Shown: one piece after another, positions 1-8,189 of the stretch
How the letters are laid out: every line of letters begins with the position of its first letter
How positions within the stretch are numbered: position 1 is the stretch's first letter
Assembly: GCA_947481355.1 (NCBI GenBank)
Contig: CANKGM010000003.1
Location: 1-28,060 of the forward strand
Length of the DNA: 28,060 nucleotides
Reading direction: 5' to 3'
Source of the DNA: Chitinophagaceae bacterium
GTDB lineage: Bacteria > Bacteroidota > Bacteroidia > Chitinophagales > Chitinophagaceae
The notes under the pieces: model-generated
What the model saw: the letters and a program-made list of their open reading frames with translations, nothing else
Told to the model about the DNA's origin: nothing
Database searches by the model: none
Program-made: the position numbers and the translations under genes

Positions 1-2160
1 ACCACGAACCACAACAAAATTATCGTAGTCAAATACACTATAACTTGCCAACTCACGGAATTCAGGTCTATTCACTGATTTAGAAACAGCAAACCTTAAG
101 TTAGTAGACTTTCCAATAGAATAGGTAAGCAATGCCGAGGGAAGTACATCTAAGTTGTCGTTGTTAACCGTAGCCTGATTCTTCGCAGTCAATTGCTGCT
201 TATATTTTTCAGCCCTAACGCCAGTTGTAATTTTAAATTTCTCAGAAAACTTTCCATCATACAATAGGTAACCCGCATTAAGTAATGCGTTAGCATCATA
301 AGAAGTGGAGTTATTACCAATTGTAGCTAAGGTTATACCAAAGGCATCAATATTTGCATCACTGAAAATAGTAGAAAACGAAGTTGCCTTTGATTCCAAA
401 ATCGATACACCCCTAAAATTCAATGAAGCATACCCGAGTGCATCTACCATAGCCACCCTATCACGATAAAAGTTCATTGACCCGAACTTTAGTTTTTGCT
501 GAAATCCTTTGTAGCTAAAGTTGTATATTAGATTAAAGGCAGCATTGTAAATCTTTTCATCTAAGCTTGAAAAAATTCGACCTGCATTTCTAACTTCTGG
601 CGAATTCTCATTACCAAGTTTCAAGTAGTATCCCCCCTTCTCGTCATCCGGAGTTCGAAAGGATACAATTTTTTGATCAGGTTGATTTTTATACGCATCA
701 GACACTGAAGTAGACCAATCAAAATTCAATTTATTGTTCAATGAGTGTGTACCATCAAGCACAACACTAGCCAAACCAGAAGATGTAACTTCAGCATTAT
801 AACTTTTCATCTCAAAACGAGAAGGAACATTACTTACATCAAATCCATTGCGAAGTCCTAGGGCATTTGAATAATCGTTATTGAATAATCCTTTTAATGT
901 GAATTTATTTTTCCCTTTTGAATATGCCAAGTTTACTAACCCTGCAAGATTGTTTTTCTGTTCATATACATTTGTGATGTTGTCATATAACAACTCACCA
1001 TCAAGCATATAATCAGATCGATCTTTATCCGAAACTTTTCTTCCATTACCATAGCTTAACATATAAAGCATTCCAAGCTTAGCGTTATTCTTCAACAGGT
1101 ATGAGTTGCCTCCACTAATACCAACACTAACGCTTGGCATAGATTGGATGAGGCCACCATATCTATAGGAGTTTGGAAATTGTTTTGTTATCTGTTGTTT
1201 GGTTGGACTCGGTAAAGAGATAAATGCAGCCCCCCTATTCTTCGCATAATCTGATGGTAAATTTCGCATGCCATCAAAAAATCCGAAATTATCATACTGC
1301 CCATTAAAAGTTGATCCGTAAAAATCTTTACCGGTAGTAAGTGAATTTGATGTGGTAGATAAAGAGATCTCTGTAAATGCTTTTGATGGATAATCTTTTG
1401 TTACTACTTTAACCAATCCACCAGAAAAGTCTCCAGGTAAATCAGCAGTTGGTGTTTTATAGATAATCACGTTATCAATTGCAGAGGCAGGTATGATATC
1501 AAATGAAAACGCTTTTTTATCAAGCTCTGTACTGGGAAGTATATTGTTATTCAACATCGCTACATTATAGCGTTCATTTAATCCCCTGATTACAACAAAC
1601 TTATTATCCTGCACAGAAACGCCAGATACTCTTCTGATCACTTCACCTGTGTTTTTATCTGGAGATTTACGTATAGACTCTGCAGAAATGCCATCTTGAA
1701 TACTAGAGCTGTTACGCTGCATCAAATACAAAGAAGCAACAGATTCTTTTTTACCAGATGATTTGACTACTACTTCCTGCATATCCTTCATCTTAGGAGA
1801 TAATGAAATGGTTATACCATTATCAGAATCAGGATTTACATCGGTAAGAAGCTTTTTATCAAATCCAGTAGACGATACTTCAATTTGATAGGTTTCATTT
1901 TGTTTTAATTCAATAAGAAATTTCCCTTCTACATCAGTAAGGATATTTCGGCCCCCAGGTATTAATTTAATGGTGGCTCCTACTAAGGCAGATCGCGACT
2001 TACCGTCTATTACAGTTCCGGAAAATTTAACAGCCTTCTGTGCAAAAACTGACGTTGATAAACAGAAGAGGGAAAAGGCAATAAGAGTAGTTCGAGATCC
2101 GCCACGTACCAATGTGAGCAGCTTCGCTACATTGGCTTTGTTTGATCTTTTAATAAACAT
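1..2160 (-). CDS. TonB-dependent outer-membrane receptor, N-terminal 720 residues (3' end beyond window)
   Basis: The reading frame is open from an ATG at 2160 to the window edge, giving 720 codons; the rest of the barrel lies outside. A signal peptide ends near residue 40 (LIAFSLFCLSTSVFA, then QK). Residues about 44-122 look like a carboxypeptidase-regulatory-like beta-sandwich (SGTVIDGKSRSALVGATIKL, then LTDVEGKF). A plug domain follows at about 130-255, with RGLNERYN, LPSTELDKKAFSFDIIP and DFSGGLV. The remainder is rich in alternating aromatic and polar strands, as in a 22-strand barrel. Known role of the family: TonB-energised uptake of a large ligand across the outer membrane. It lacks SusC-type plug wording and has no susD in view, so glycan uptake is not implied and the ligand is unknown. 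An in-frame TAA at 2212-2214 limits how far upstream the start could lie. Confidence 0.88.
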   Translation of the reverse strand, partial: MFIKRSNKANVAKLLTLVRGGSRTTLIAFSLFCLSTSVFAQKAVKFSGTVIDGKSRSALVGATIKLIPGGRNILTDVEGKFLIELKQNETYQIEVSSTGFDKKLLTDVNPDSDNGITISLSPKMKDMQEVVVKSSGKKESVASLYLMQRNSSSIQDGISAESIRKSPDKNTGEVIRRVSGVSVQDNKFVVIRGLNERYNVAMLNNNILPSTELDKKAFSFDIIPASAIDNVIIYKTPTADLPGDFSGGLVKVVTKDYPSKAFTEISLSTTSNSLTTGKDFYGSTFNGQYDNFGFFDGMRNLPSDYAKNRGAAFISLPSPTKQQITKQFPNSYRYGGLIQSMPSVSVGISGGNSYLLKNNAKLGMLYMLSYGNGRKVSDKDRSDYMLDGELLYDNITNVYEQKNNLAGLVNLAYSKGKNKFTLKGLFNNDYSNALGLRNGFDVSNVPSRFEMKSYNAEVTSSGLASVVLDGTHSLNNKLNFDWSTSVSDAYKNQPDQKIVSFRTPDDEKGGYYLKLGNENSPEVRNAGRIFSSLDEKIYNAAFNLIYNFSYKGFQQKLKFGSMNFYRDRVAMVDALGYASLNFRGVSILESKATSFSTIFSDANIDAFGITLATIGNNSTSYDANALLNAGYLLYDGKFSEKFKITTGVRAEKYKQQLTAKNQATVNNDNLDVLPSALLTYSIGKSTNLRFAVSKSVNRPEFRELASYSVFDYDNFVVVRG

Positions 2161-2423
2161 GTTCGTGGCAGTTTGTTTCGGCAAAAGTATCAGGCCAATA
2201 TTAACAGAAGGTTACCTTTAAATTACTTAGATGCTTTCTTGAAAATTTGTTGAAAAACACAAGTGCACTTAACAAAATCTTAATATTTCCGATCAATTAG
2301 ATTAACAAATGAAATGGAAGAATTGATCCCAAATTGAAAAACTGTTGAAATGACTACCACTAACAATTCCTCCAATTAGTCTATATCAAATACCAATCAT
2401 GCCATTCAGTAAGAAATTATGGC

Positions 2424-2431
2424 TAAATTTG
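2424..2431 (+). promoter_or_regulatory. Possible -7 box of a Bacteroidota promoter for rfbA
   Basis: TAAATTTG matches the TANNTTTG -7 consensus exactly and lies 16 bases before the rfbA ATG. No TTTG or TTG sits at the usual distance upstream, so this is weak support. The rest of the 287-base gap between the divergent receptor gene and rfbA shows nothing else I can name. Confidence 0.25.
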
Positions 2432-2447
2432 CCACAAATTTGAGAAT

Positions 2448-3317
2448 ATGAAAGGCATCATTTTAGCGGGAGGATCTGGAACACGATTGTACCCCATCAC
2501 TTATGCTATCAGTAAACAGATTATGCCTGTATACGACAAGCCGATGATCTATTACCCTCTGTCAACTTTGATGCTAGCTGGCATAAAAGACATTCTCATC
2601 ATTTCCACACCACATGACCTTCCCCAATTTGAAAAATTATTTGGCAACGGACATCATTTAGGGTTGAATTTCACCTACAAAGTGCAGGAAGTTCCCAATG
2701 GGCTAGCTCAAGCTTTCGTAATTGGTGAAGACTTCATTGGAGATGATAGTTGCGCGCTCGTATTAGGGGATAATATATTTTATGGAATGGGCCTTGGCAA
2801 TACACTCGAAAAAAACAGCAATCCAAATGGAGGAATAGTCTATGCCTATCACGTAAGTGATCCTGAACGATATGGTGTAGTTGAATTTGATGCAAACAAA
2901 AAAGCTATTTCTATTGAAGAGAAGCCGTCGCATCCAAAGAGCCGGTATGCTGTACCTGGATTATATTTTTATGACAATGAAGTAGTTCAAATCGCAAAAA
3001 ACATTAAGCCGTCTCCAAGAGGTGAATATGAAATAACAGACATCAACTTAGAATATTTAAGGCGAGACAAACTTAGCGTTTCTGTCTTAGATCGAGGAAC
3101 AGCTTGGCTTGACACAGGCACGTTTGACTCATTGATGCAGGCATCTCAATTCATTCAGGTTATTGAACAACGCCAAGGAATCAAGGTTGCTTGCATAGAA
3201 GAAATTGCATGGAGAAAGGGCTTTATAGATAAATCACAATTGATTAAACTTGCAGAACCCTTATTGAAAAGTGGCTATGGAACGTATATCATGGATATTC
3301 TAGAATCATCATATTAA
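2448..3317 (+). CDS. rfbA: Glucose-1-phosphate thymidylyltransferase (RmlA)
   Basis: This enzyme joins glucose-1-phosphate and dTTP to give dTDP-glucose, the first step to dTDP-rhamnose and related deoxysugars of surface polysaccharides; it is cytoplasmic. The 289-residue length is normal for the family. The N-terminal nucleotide-binding signature GGSGTRLYP is at residues 8-16, followed by KQIMPVYDKPMIYYPL, and VLGDNIFYG is in the middle. The C-terminal region has the GTAWLDTGT motif of RmlA. It starts a same-strand run with galE, 12 bases downstream, so the two are probably co-transcribed. The rmlB, rmlC and rmlD partners are not in the window. Confidence 0.96.
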   Translation: MKGIILAGGSGTRLYPITYAISKQIMPVYDKPMIYYPLSTLMLAGIKDILIISTPHDLPQFEKLFGNGHHLGLNFTYKVQEVPNGLAQAFVIGEDFIGDDSCALVLGDNIFYGMGLGNTLEKNSNPNGGIVYAYHVSDPERYGVVEFDANKKAISIEEKPSHPKSRYAVPGLYFYDNEVVQIAKNIKPSPRGEYEITDINLEYLRRDKLSVSVLDRGTAWLDTGTFDSLMQASQFIQVIEQRQGIKVACIEEIAWRKGFIDKSQLIKLAEPLLKSGYGTYIMDILESSY

Positions 3318-3329
3318 ATGCTCAACTAA

Positions 3330-4388
3330 ATGAAAAAAATTCTCGTTACTGGTGGTTCAGGATATATTGGATCGCATACATTAGTAGATTTAATTGAACA
3401 TGGATTTGACGTACTTTCTGTAGATAATAATTCTAGATCAACCCCAACCATACTCGAAGGAGTTGAAAAAATTACTGGGAAGAAAATCAAAAATTATAAG
3501 GTAGACCTCTGTAATTATGATGAGACCCATGCCATTTTTGAAGAAAACACAGATATTGTTGGCGTCATTCACTTTGCAGCATATAAAGCAGTGGGAGAAT
3601 CAGTAGAAAAACCTATCCTCTATTTTCAAAACAACCTCGGCTCCCTCGTCAATATCATGCGATGCATTGAAGAATTCAAGACTCCTTATTTTGTATTTTC
3701 TTCGTCTTGTACAGTATATGGAAATCCCGACAGTATACCGGTAACTGAGGAAACACCAAGAAAAAATGCAGAATCACCATATGGCCTAACAAAACAAATG
3801 GGAGAACAAATCATAGAGGCATTTGCTGCCGCTACACAATCCACCAAATCTGTCATGCTTAGATATTTTAATCCAGCAGGCGCGCATCCAACAGCCCTTA
3901 TTGGAGAGCTTCCTATTGATAAACCGCAAAACCTTACACCGATTCTAACGCAAACAGCAATAGGTAAAATGGCTGGATTTACTGTATTCGGGAACGACTA
4001 TGATACCCGTGATGGTTCATGCATTCGTGATTTTATTCATGTATGCGATTTAGCCAATGCCCATACAAAAGCACTCGAATTTCTTATTGCCAACAAAAAT
4101 AATACCCCTTGCGAAGTCTTCAATTTGGGATCAGGCAATGGCATATCCGTTTTAGAAACGATTAAGGCTTTTGAAAAAAGCACCGGAATAACGCTTAATT
4201 ATAAAATTGGTAACAGAAGACCTGGAGACGTTATCGCTATCTATGCCAATAATGACAAAGCAAAAGAACAATTACAGTGGATTCCTAAGTATTCTTTGGA
4301 GGATATTATGACATCAGCTTGGAAGTGGGAACAGGTTATAGAAAAACTTCCTGTCCATCTCGAACTCAGAAGCCATAAATTAAATTAA
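3330..4388 (+). CDS. galE: UDP-glucose 4-epimerase
   Basis: A short-chain dehydrogenase/reductase-fold enzyme that interconverts UDP-glucose and UDP-galactose using bound NAD. The Rossmann motif GGSGYIG is at residues 8-14. The catalytic serine region is FSSSCTVYG (S124-S126), and the YxxxK pair is Y151 and K155 (YGLTK). The extended-SDR features LRYFNPAGAHP and RDGSCIRDFIHVCDLA match GalE closely. At 352 residues it is slightly longer than the bacterial norm of about 340. It lies 12 bases after rfbA, consistent with a nucleotide-sugar operon. Specificity for N-acetylated sugars cannot be judged by eye. Confidence 0.95.
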   Translation: MKKILVTGGSGYIGSHTLVDLIEHGFDVLSVDNNSRSTPTILEGVEKITGKKIKNYKVDLCNYDETHAIFEENTDIVGVIHFAAYKAVGESVEKPILYFQNNLGSLVNIMRCIEEFKTPYFVFSSSCTVYGNPDSIPVTEETPRKNAESPYGLTKQMGEQIIEAFAAATQSTKSVMLRYFNPAGAHPTALIGELPIDKPQNLTPILTQTAIGKMAGFTVFGNDYDTRDGSCIRDFIHVCDLANAHTKALEFLIANKNNTPCEVFNLGSGNGISVLETIKAFEKSTGITLNYKIGNRRPGDVIAIYANNDKAKEQLQWIPKYSLEDIMTSAWKWEQVIEKLPVHLELRSHKLN

Positions 4389-4462
4389 TAAACGTTAAAA
4401 AAATCCAGATAGAGTTAAAAATAAGGCCCGATTGATGTTACTTTGTAAAAAACAACTTTATC

Positions 4463-5425
4463 ATGCTTGATGCGATAGAAGTAACTGGCCAAAAAGATAC
4501 ACGCAGTGGATTTGGAGATGGCATATTCGAACTTGGACAAAAAAATCCAAATGTAGTAGCCCTCACTGCTGACTTAGCTGGTTCATTAAAATTAAATGCA
4601 TTCATAAAAGCTTTTCCAGAACGATTTATACAAGTAGGGATAGCAGAAGCCAACATGATTGGTATTGCTGCAGGACTTACCATTGGAGGAAAAATTCCTT
4701 ATACCACCACATTTGCCAATTTTTCAACTGGACGGGTATACGACCAGATAAGACAATCTGTTGCGTACTCCAATAAGAATGTCAAAATTTGTGCATCTCA
4801 TGCAGGCCTTACATTGGGTGAAGATGGTGCTACCCATCAAATCCTAGAAGATATAGGGTTAATGAAGATGCTTCCTGGTATGACTGTGATCGTGCCTTGT
4901 GACTATAATCAAACCAAAGCCGCAACCATTGCTATAGCAGAATACGAAGGACCAGTTTACCTAAGATTTGGCAGACCAGTTTGGCCAATTTTCACTAACC
5001 CGGATGAACCTTTTGTCGTTGGCAAGGCACAACATTTTTCAAGAGGAAATGACATCAGCATTTTCGCTTGCGGGCACCTTGTATGGAAAGCCATTGAAGC
5101 TGGAAAGATTCTTAAAGAAAAAGGTATACATGCTGAAATCATCAATATTCATACAATTAAGCCATTAGATGTGGCTGCCGTTATAGCCTCAATTCAGAAA
5201 ACAGGTTGTGCTGTAACTGCAGAAGAACACAATGTGATTGGAGGATTAGGCGATAGCATTGCCCAAGTAGCGGCTAAAGAATGCCCTATCCCAATTGAAA
5301 TGATTGGAACTCAGGATACGTTTGGAGAAAGCGGAAAACCAACCGAATTGCTCAAAAAGTATGGTTTGGATACAGAATTCATAGTAGCCGCCGCTGAAAA
5401 AGCAATCTTAAGAAAAAAGGCATAG
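4463..5425 (+). CDS. Transketolase, C-terminal subunit (pyrimidine-binding and C-terminal domains)
   Basis: The 320 residues cover only the second half of a classical transketolase (about 650 aa). The thiamine-pyrimidine domain spans about 1-185 with TADLAGSLK, GIAEANMIGIAAGL (E62 is the likely cofactor-activating glutamate) and SHAGLTLGEDGATHQ. The C-terminal domain follows from about 190 (ISIFACGHLVWKAIEAG, VTAEEHNVIGGLGDS). Split transketolases, with one subunit binding the diphosphate and the other the pyrimidine, are known in many bacteria and archaea. The N-terminal partner usually sits beside it, but here the upstream neighbour is galE, 74 bases away. Likely role: the non-oxidative pentose phosphate pathway together with an N-half encoded elsewhere. 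A 1-deoxyxylulose-5-phosphate synthase fragment is less likely. Confidence 0.88.
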   Translation: MLDAIEVTGQKDTRSGFGDGIFELGQKNPNVVALTADLAGSLKLNAFIKAFPERFIQVGIAEANMIGIAAGLTIGGKIPYTTTFANFSTGRVYDQIRQSVAYSNKNVKICASHAGLTLGEDGATHQILEDIGLMKMLPGMTVIVPCDYNQTKAATIAIAEYEGPVYLRFGRPVWPIFTNPDEPFVVGKAQHFSRGNDISIFACGHLVWKAIEAGKILKEKGIHAEIINIHTIKPLDVAAVIASIQKTGCAVTAEEHNVIGGLGDSIAQVAAKECPIPIEMIGTQDTFGESGKPTELLKKYGLDTEFIVAAAEKAILRKKA

Positions 5426-5458
5426 CCTTTTGCCTTTGCTATAAAGAATGCAGTTAAC

Positions 5459-6013
5459 ATGACTCAACAACATTCAGAAGACGAAGAATTAGTTGCTGGT
5501 TTCAGGGAGCCTAAAACCAGGGAGTCCGCCTTCACCGCTATTGTAAAAAAATACCAAGAAAGGATATATTGGCAAATACGAAGGTTAATCATAAATCATG
5601 AAGATGCCAATGATGTTATGCAAAATGTATTCATCAAGGCCTGGAACGGACTTGATAATTTCAGAGCAGAATCAAAGCTTTTCACATGGCTTTACAGAAT
5701 CGCTGTAAATGAAAGCCTATCCTATTTGGATCAACAAAAAAAGAGAAGCAATATTTCCATAGAAGATGCTGGGCTTCATCTCGAGGAAAAACTACACAGT
5801 GAAAAAGATTTCGACTCCAATAAGGCAGTTTGGAAATTGCAATTGGCAATACAACAACTGCCTGAAAAACAACGCATTGTATTCAATCTAAGGTATTTTG
5901 AGGAAATGGGCTATGAGGAAATGAGCCAGATATTGGAGACCTCTGTTGGAGCCCTCAAGGCAAGCTATCATCATGCAGTCAAAAAAATAGAGGATTACAT
6001 TTTAAACCATTAA
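5459..6013 (+). CDS. ECF-type RNA polymerase sigma factor
   Basis: At 184 residues this has the length and two-domain layout of an extracytoplasmic-function sigma-70 factor. Region 2, about residues 25-95, contains HEDANDVMQNVFIKAWNGL and FRAESKLFTWLYRIAVNESL. Region 4, about 125-180, contains QLPEKQRIVFNLRYFEEMGYEEMSQIL followed by a helix-turn-helix (SVGALKASYHHAVKKIE). It starts 33 bases after the transketolase gene and heads a three-gene set with a one-helix membrane protein and a secreted Spy/CpxP-like protein. It probably directs RNA polymerase to an envelope-stress regulon and may be held by the next gene's product; both points are inferred from context. Confidence 0.93.
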   Translation: MTQQHSEDEELVAGFREPKTRESAFTAIVKKYQERIYWQIRRLIINHEDANDVMQNVFIKAWNGLDNFRAESKLFTWLYRIAVNESLSYLDQQKKRSNISIEDAGLHLEEKLHSEKDFDSNKAVWKLQLAIQQLPEKQRIVFNLRYFEEMGYEEMSQILETSVGALKASYHHAVKKIEDYILNH

Positions 6014-6044
6014 ACCAATTCGTATAGCAGCGGTCAAATAGGGG

Positions 6045-6746
6045 ATGAATTCATCAGAAACGATATTTTCAGAAACTCAAGCAATAAGTCAGACCGTTGC
6101 TAACCTCCCAACAACGAATCCGTTTACCCTATCAAAAGAGTATTTTGAGTTTTTCCCCATTACCCTCCTAAGAACCATTCAAAAATCCGAGCTAAAAACC
6201 CTAAGTATACCAGAAAATTATTTTTCCAGCTTCCCAAGCAAGATGTTAGAAAAAATTAAACAGGAAGATGTTAATCTAGAATTAGAGGAATTAGCTCCAA
6301 GTCTGGTTGGAATGCAAAAGCAAAACCCATTCCATGTTCCTGAAAACTACTTCCCATCATTTCATGCCACACCTAAGAAAGACCAAGCAGTAATCCATAC
6401 ATTATTTAGCTATAAAAAAATTATACGCTATGCTGCAGCTGCTTGCATCACAGGACTTCTCATTATAACCTATACAATTAATAAAAATAACTCAGCCAGT
6501 CAACTAGCCTCAGTTCAAACGAGTTCGGCTTCTGATCTTTCACTCGAATCAATAGTAGGATACCTCGATGAGGTGGATGAGATTAAAGATGGTAACGATA
6601 ATGATACCCCTATTACAGCAGAAAACAATTTGTTGGTAGATATAAATCAAGAAACAATTAGCCAAGTACTTCAAGAAATACCAGAAAACGACATCAAACA
6701 ATTTATTGATCAAACAGGTTCAACGGAATATAAATCATTAAACTAA
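6045..6746 (+). CDS. Single-pass membrane protein with three PENYF-type repeats, probable anti-sigma factor
   Basis: I do not recognise a named family, but the layout is informative. Residues 1-120 would be cytoplasmic and hold three related units: NPFTLSKEYFEFFP (from 25), SIPENYFSSFP (from 54) and NPFHVPENYFPSF (from 94). The core is (V/I)PENYFxxFP, degenerate in the first copy. One hydrophobic helix lies at about 128-145 (AAAACITGLLIITYTI). The remaining C-terminal part is acidic and Ser/Asn-rich and would be periplasmic, ending in SQVLQEIPENDIKQFIDQTGS. The gene is 31 bases after an ECF sigma gene. That position, and the cytoplasm-helix-periplasm order, fit an anti-sigma factor. It lacks the HxxxCxxC motif of zinc-binding anti-sigma proteins. 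Confidence 0.7.
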   Translation: MNSSETIFSETQAISQTVANLPTTNPFTLSKEYFEFFPITLLRTIQKSELKTLSIPENYFSSFPSKMLEKIKQEDVNLELEELAPSLVGMQKQNPFHVPENYFPSFHATPKKDQAVIHTLFSYKKIIRYAAAACITGLLIITYTINKNNSASQLASVQTSSASDLSLESIVGYLDEVDEIKDGNDNDTPITAENNLLVDINQETISQVLQEIPENDIKQFIDQTGSTEYKSLN

Positions 6747-6764
6747 TTATAATATATTTATACC

Positions 6765-7223
6765 ATGGCAAAGATGGCCGAAATGAGATTAACGCTTTTA
6801 CTGATGTTGCTAGTAGGTCTAGGGATAGGCATATCAGGCCAGGCCCAAACAAACCGGATTGAAAGAGGTGAAAACAGGTCAGCCGACTTGCGCAAAATCC
6901 AAGCCATGGAAATGGCTTTTATTACTAAAGAGTTGAACCTCAGTCCTGATGAAGCCCAAAAGTTCTGGCCAATATTCAATATGTACAGAAATGACATGAG
7001 GGAAATTGCTTTAGATAAAAACAGCAATGACCGACTTGAAAGACAGCAGAAACTATTGGATATCAAGAAGAAATATAGAGACGATTTTACTAAAGTGATG
7101 ACCCAAGACCGAGCAAATAAGGTTTTTGGAGCAGAAGATGAATTCAAATCCTTGGTTCGGCGTGAATTTCAGAAAAGACAATCAGAGAGAGGCCAATTTG
7201 AAGGCAGGAAAAAAGGATTTTGA
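6765..7223 (+). CDS. Secreted Spy/CpxP-like protein, probable sensor of the ECF sigma system
   Basis: A 152-residue protein with a signal peptide (LTLLLMLLVGLGIGISGQAQ) and a helical, charged body. The segment ELNLSPDEAQKFWPIF is typical of the Bacteroidota 'sensor of ECF-type sigma factor' group, which resembles Spy and CpxP periplasmic chaperones. Three in-frame Met codons (6765, 6774, 6783) could start it. The one at 6783 gives MRLTLLL, a more normal short n-region, so the true protein may be six residues shorter. It is 18 bases after the putative anti-sigma gene and is followed by a strong terminator, so it ends the operon. Proposed role: monitor periplasmic or outer-membrane protein folding and feed back on the sigma factor (inference). 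Confidence 0.78.
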   Translation: MAKMAEMRLTLLLMLLVGLGIGISGQAQTNRIERGENRSADLRKIQAMEMAFITKELNLSPDEAQKFWPIFNMYRNDMREIALDKNSNDRLERQQKLLDIKKKYRDDFTKVMTQDRANKVFGAEDEFKSLVRREFQKRQSERGQFEGRKKGF

Positions 7224-7277
7224 TAATATTTCATAAAAAATGTATTTTTAACTCGGTGTTTTTCATAGGTTAGCAAC

Positions 7278-7312
7278 GGCTGGCTCTGTTTAGAGCTGGC
7301 CTCTTTTTTTTA
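7278..7312 (+). terminator. Rho-independent terminator of the ECF sigma operon
   Basis: A 10-bp stem (GGCTGGCTCT with AGAGCTGGCC, two G-U wobbles) closes a GTTT loop and is followed at once by TCTTTTTTTT. It is 54 bases after the stop of the Spy/CpxP-like gene and points the same way. Confidence 0.9.
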
Positions 7313-7344
7313 TAGCAAGCTCCAGGAAAAAAAACAATAGATAA

Positions 7345-7395
7345 AATAATTAAGTGTAAATACTGAATACCATTAAGTATTTACACTTAATTATT
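7345..7395 (-). terminator. Perfect 20-bp inverted repeat, probable terminator of the mre operon
   Basis: The arms 7345-7364 and 7376-7395 are exact reverse complements, separated by 11 bases. The right arm runs into the TAA of the minus-strand MBL gene (7394-7396). On the minus strand the hairpin is followed by TTATCTATTG and a run of eight T, as expected for a terminator. The stem is AT-rich apart from one GTGTA core. Because it is symmetric it might also stop leftover plus-strand transcription or bind a dimeric protein. Confidence 0.7.
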
Positions 7396-8170
7396 AACTA
7401 ACCTTAACTCTCATAGCATCTCCTAACTCACCAAATGTCGGGGTTTTGATATCGTGATAGAATAAAAAAATCCATTCCGCTTTTACACCTAACTCCCACC
7501 AGAGTGATCTAAGCTCCATTGCCTTTTTCCCATCAGCATCATACTTTGCTACAAATTTTGTCTTCATTTGTTGAAGTTGTGGTGCCTCATCACCGCCAAA
7601 AAAAACAATTCGATTGTTTTCAAGAATGGAAAACACTTGATGAAATGGGGAGTGCCCTGCTGTTATTTCAAATTCAATATAACCATCAATCAACCCTTTT
7701 TCTTCTTCCAATAAAATCACTTGATCATTATCAAACAAAGACTCAAATGAAGTTGTATTATAAGATGGACTATGCCCTTTTAGCGCGAATTCAATCTCTT
7801 TGCGATGGATATAATAAGTAGCATTCGGAAAAGCCAGTTTATCCTCATTAATCAATGAGTCATGGATAAACATACCGCCAGCATGATCCTTATGAAGATG
7901 ACTCATCAATACCTTAGTAACATCAGAAGGATAATATCCATGCAATGCTAAGTTTTGGTGCAATTGTAGAATGCCCTGCCCATCCGTAAAACCCAATCCG
8001 GTATCCAACAACAAAATGTCCTTTTCAGTGATGACCAAAAATGGTTGAATTTCTACTAATAAGCTTCCTCGTGATCGACTTTGTAAATCATCAACACTTG
8101 TGTGAAATGGCACAAATTCTTTGCTTTGATCTATGGTAAACGATCCCTCTGAAAGTGGTATAATTTTCAT
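7394..8170 (-). CDS. MBL-fold metallo-hydrolase
   Basis: A 258-residue metallo-beta-lactamase-fold protein. The metal motif HxHxDH is SHLHKDHAGG (H91, H93, D95, H96). Further ligands are probably H173 in ITAGHSPFHQ and D194 in FFGGDEAP. LLLDTGLG before the motif is also typical. There is no signal peptide, so it is probably cytoplasmic. It resembles the lactonase/glyoxalase-II-like branch, but the substrate cannot be read from the sequence. It follows rodA by 19 bases on the same strand and is the last gene before the inverted-repeat terminator, so it is probably co-transcribed with the elongation genes. A functional link to the cell wall is only an inference from position. Confidence 0.85.
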   Translation of the reverse strand: MKIIPLSEGSFTIDQSKEFVPFHTSVDDLQSRSRGSLLVEIQPFLVITEKDILLLDTGLGFTDGQGILQLHQNLALHGYYPSDVTKVLMSHLHKDHAGGMFIHDSLINEDKLAFPNATYYIHRKEIEFALKGHSPSYNTTSFESLFDNDQVILLEEEKGLIDGYIEFEITAGHSPFHQVFSILENNRIVFFGGDEAPQLQQMKTKFVAKYDADGKKAMELRSLWWELGVKAEWIFLFYHDIKTPTFGELGDAMRVKVS

Positions 8171-8189
8171 ATTAAGTATATATCTTGAA

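Noticed and set aside
1970..2221. Plus-strand open frame antisense to the TonB receptor start
   Set aside because: It is a shadow of the receptor gene: the minus strand has a signal peptide and recognised domains, while this frame has no recognisable content.
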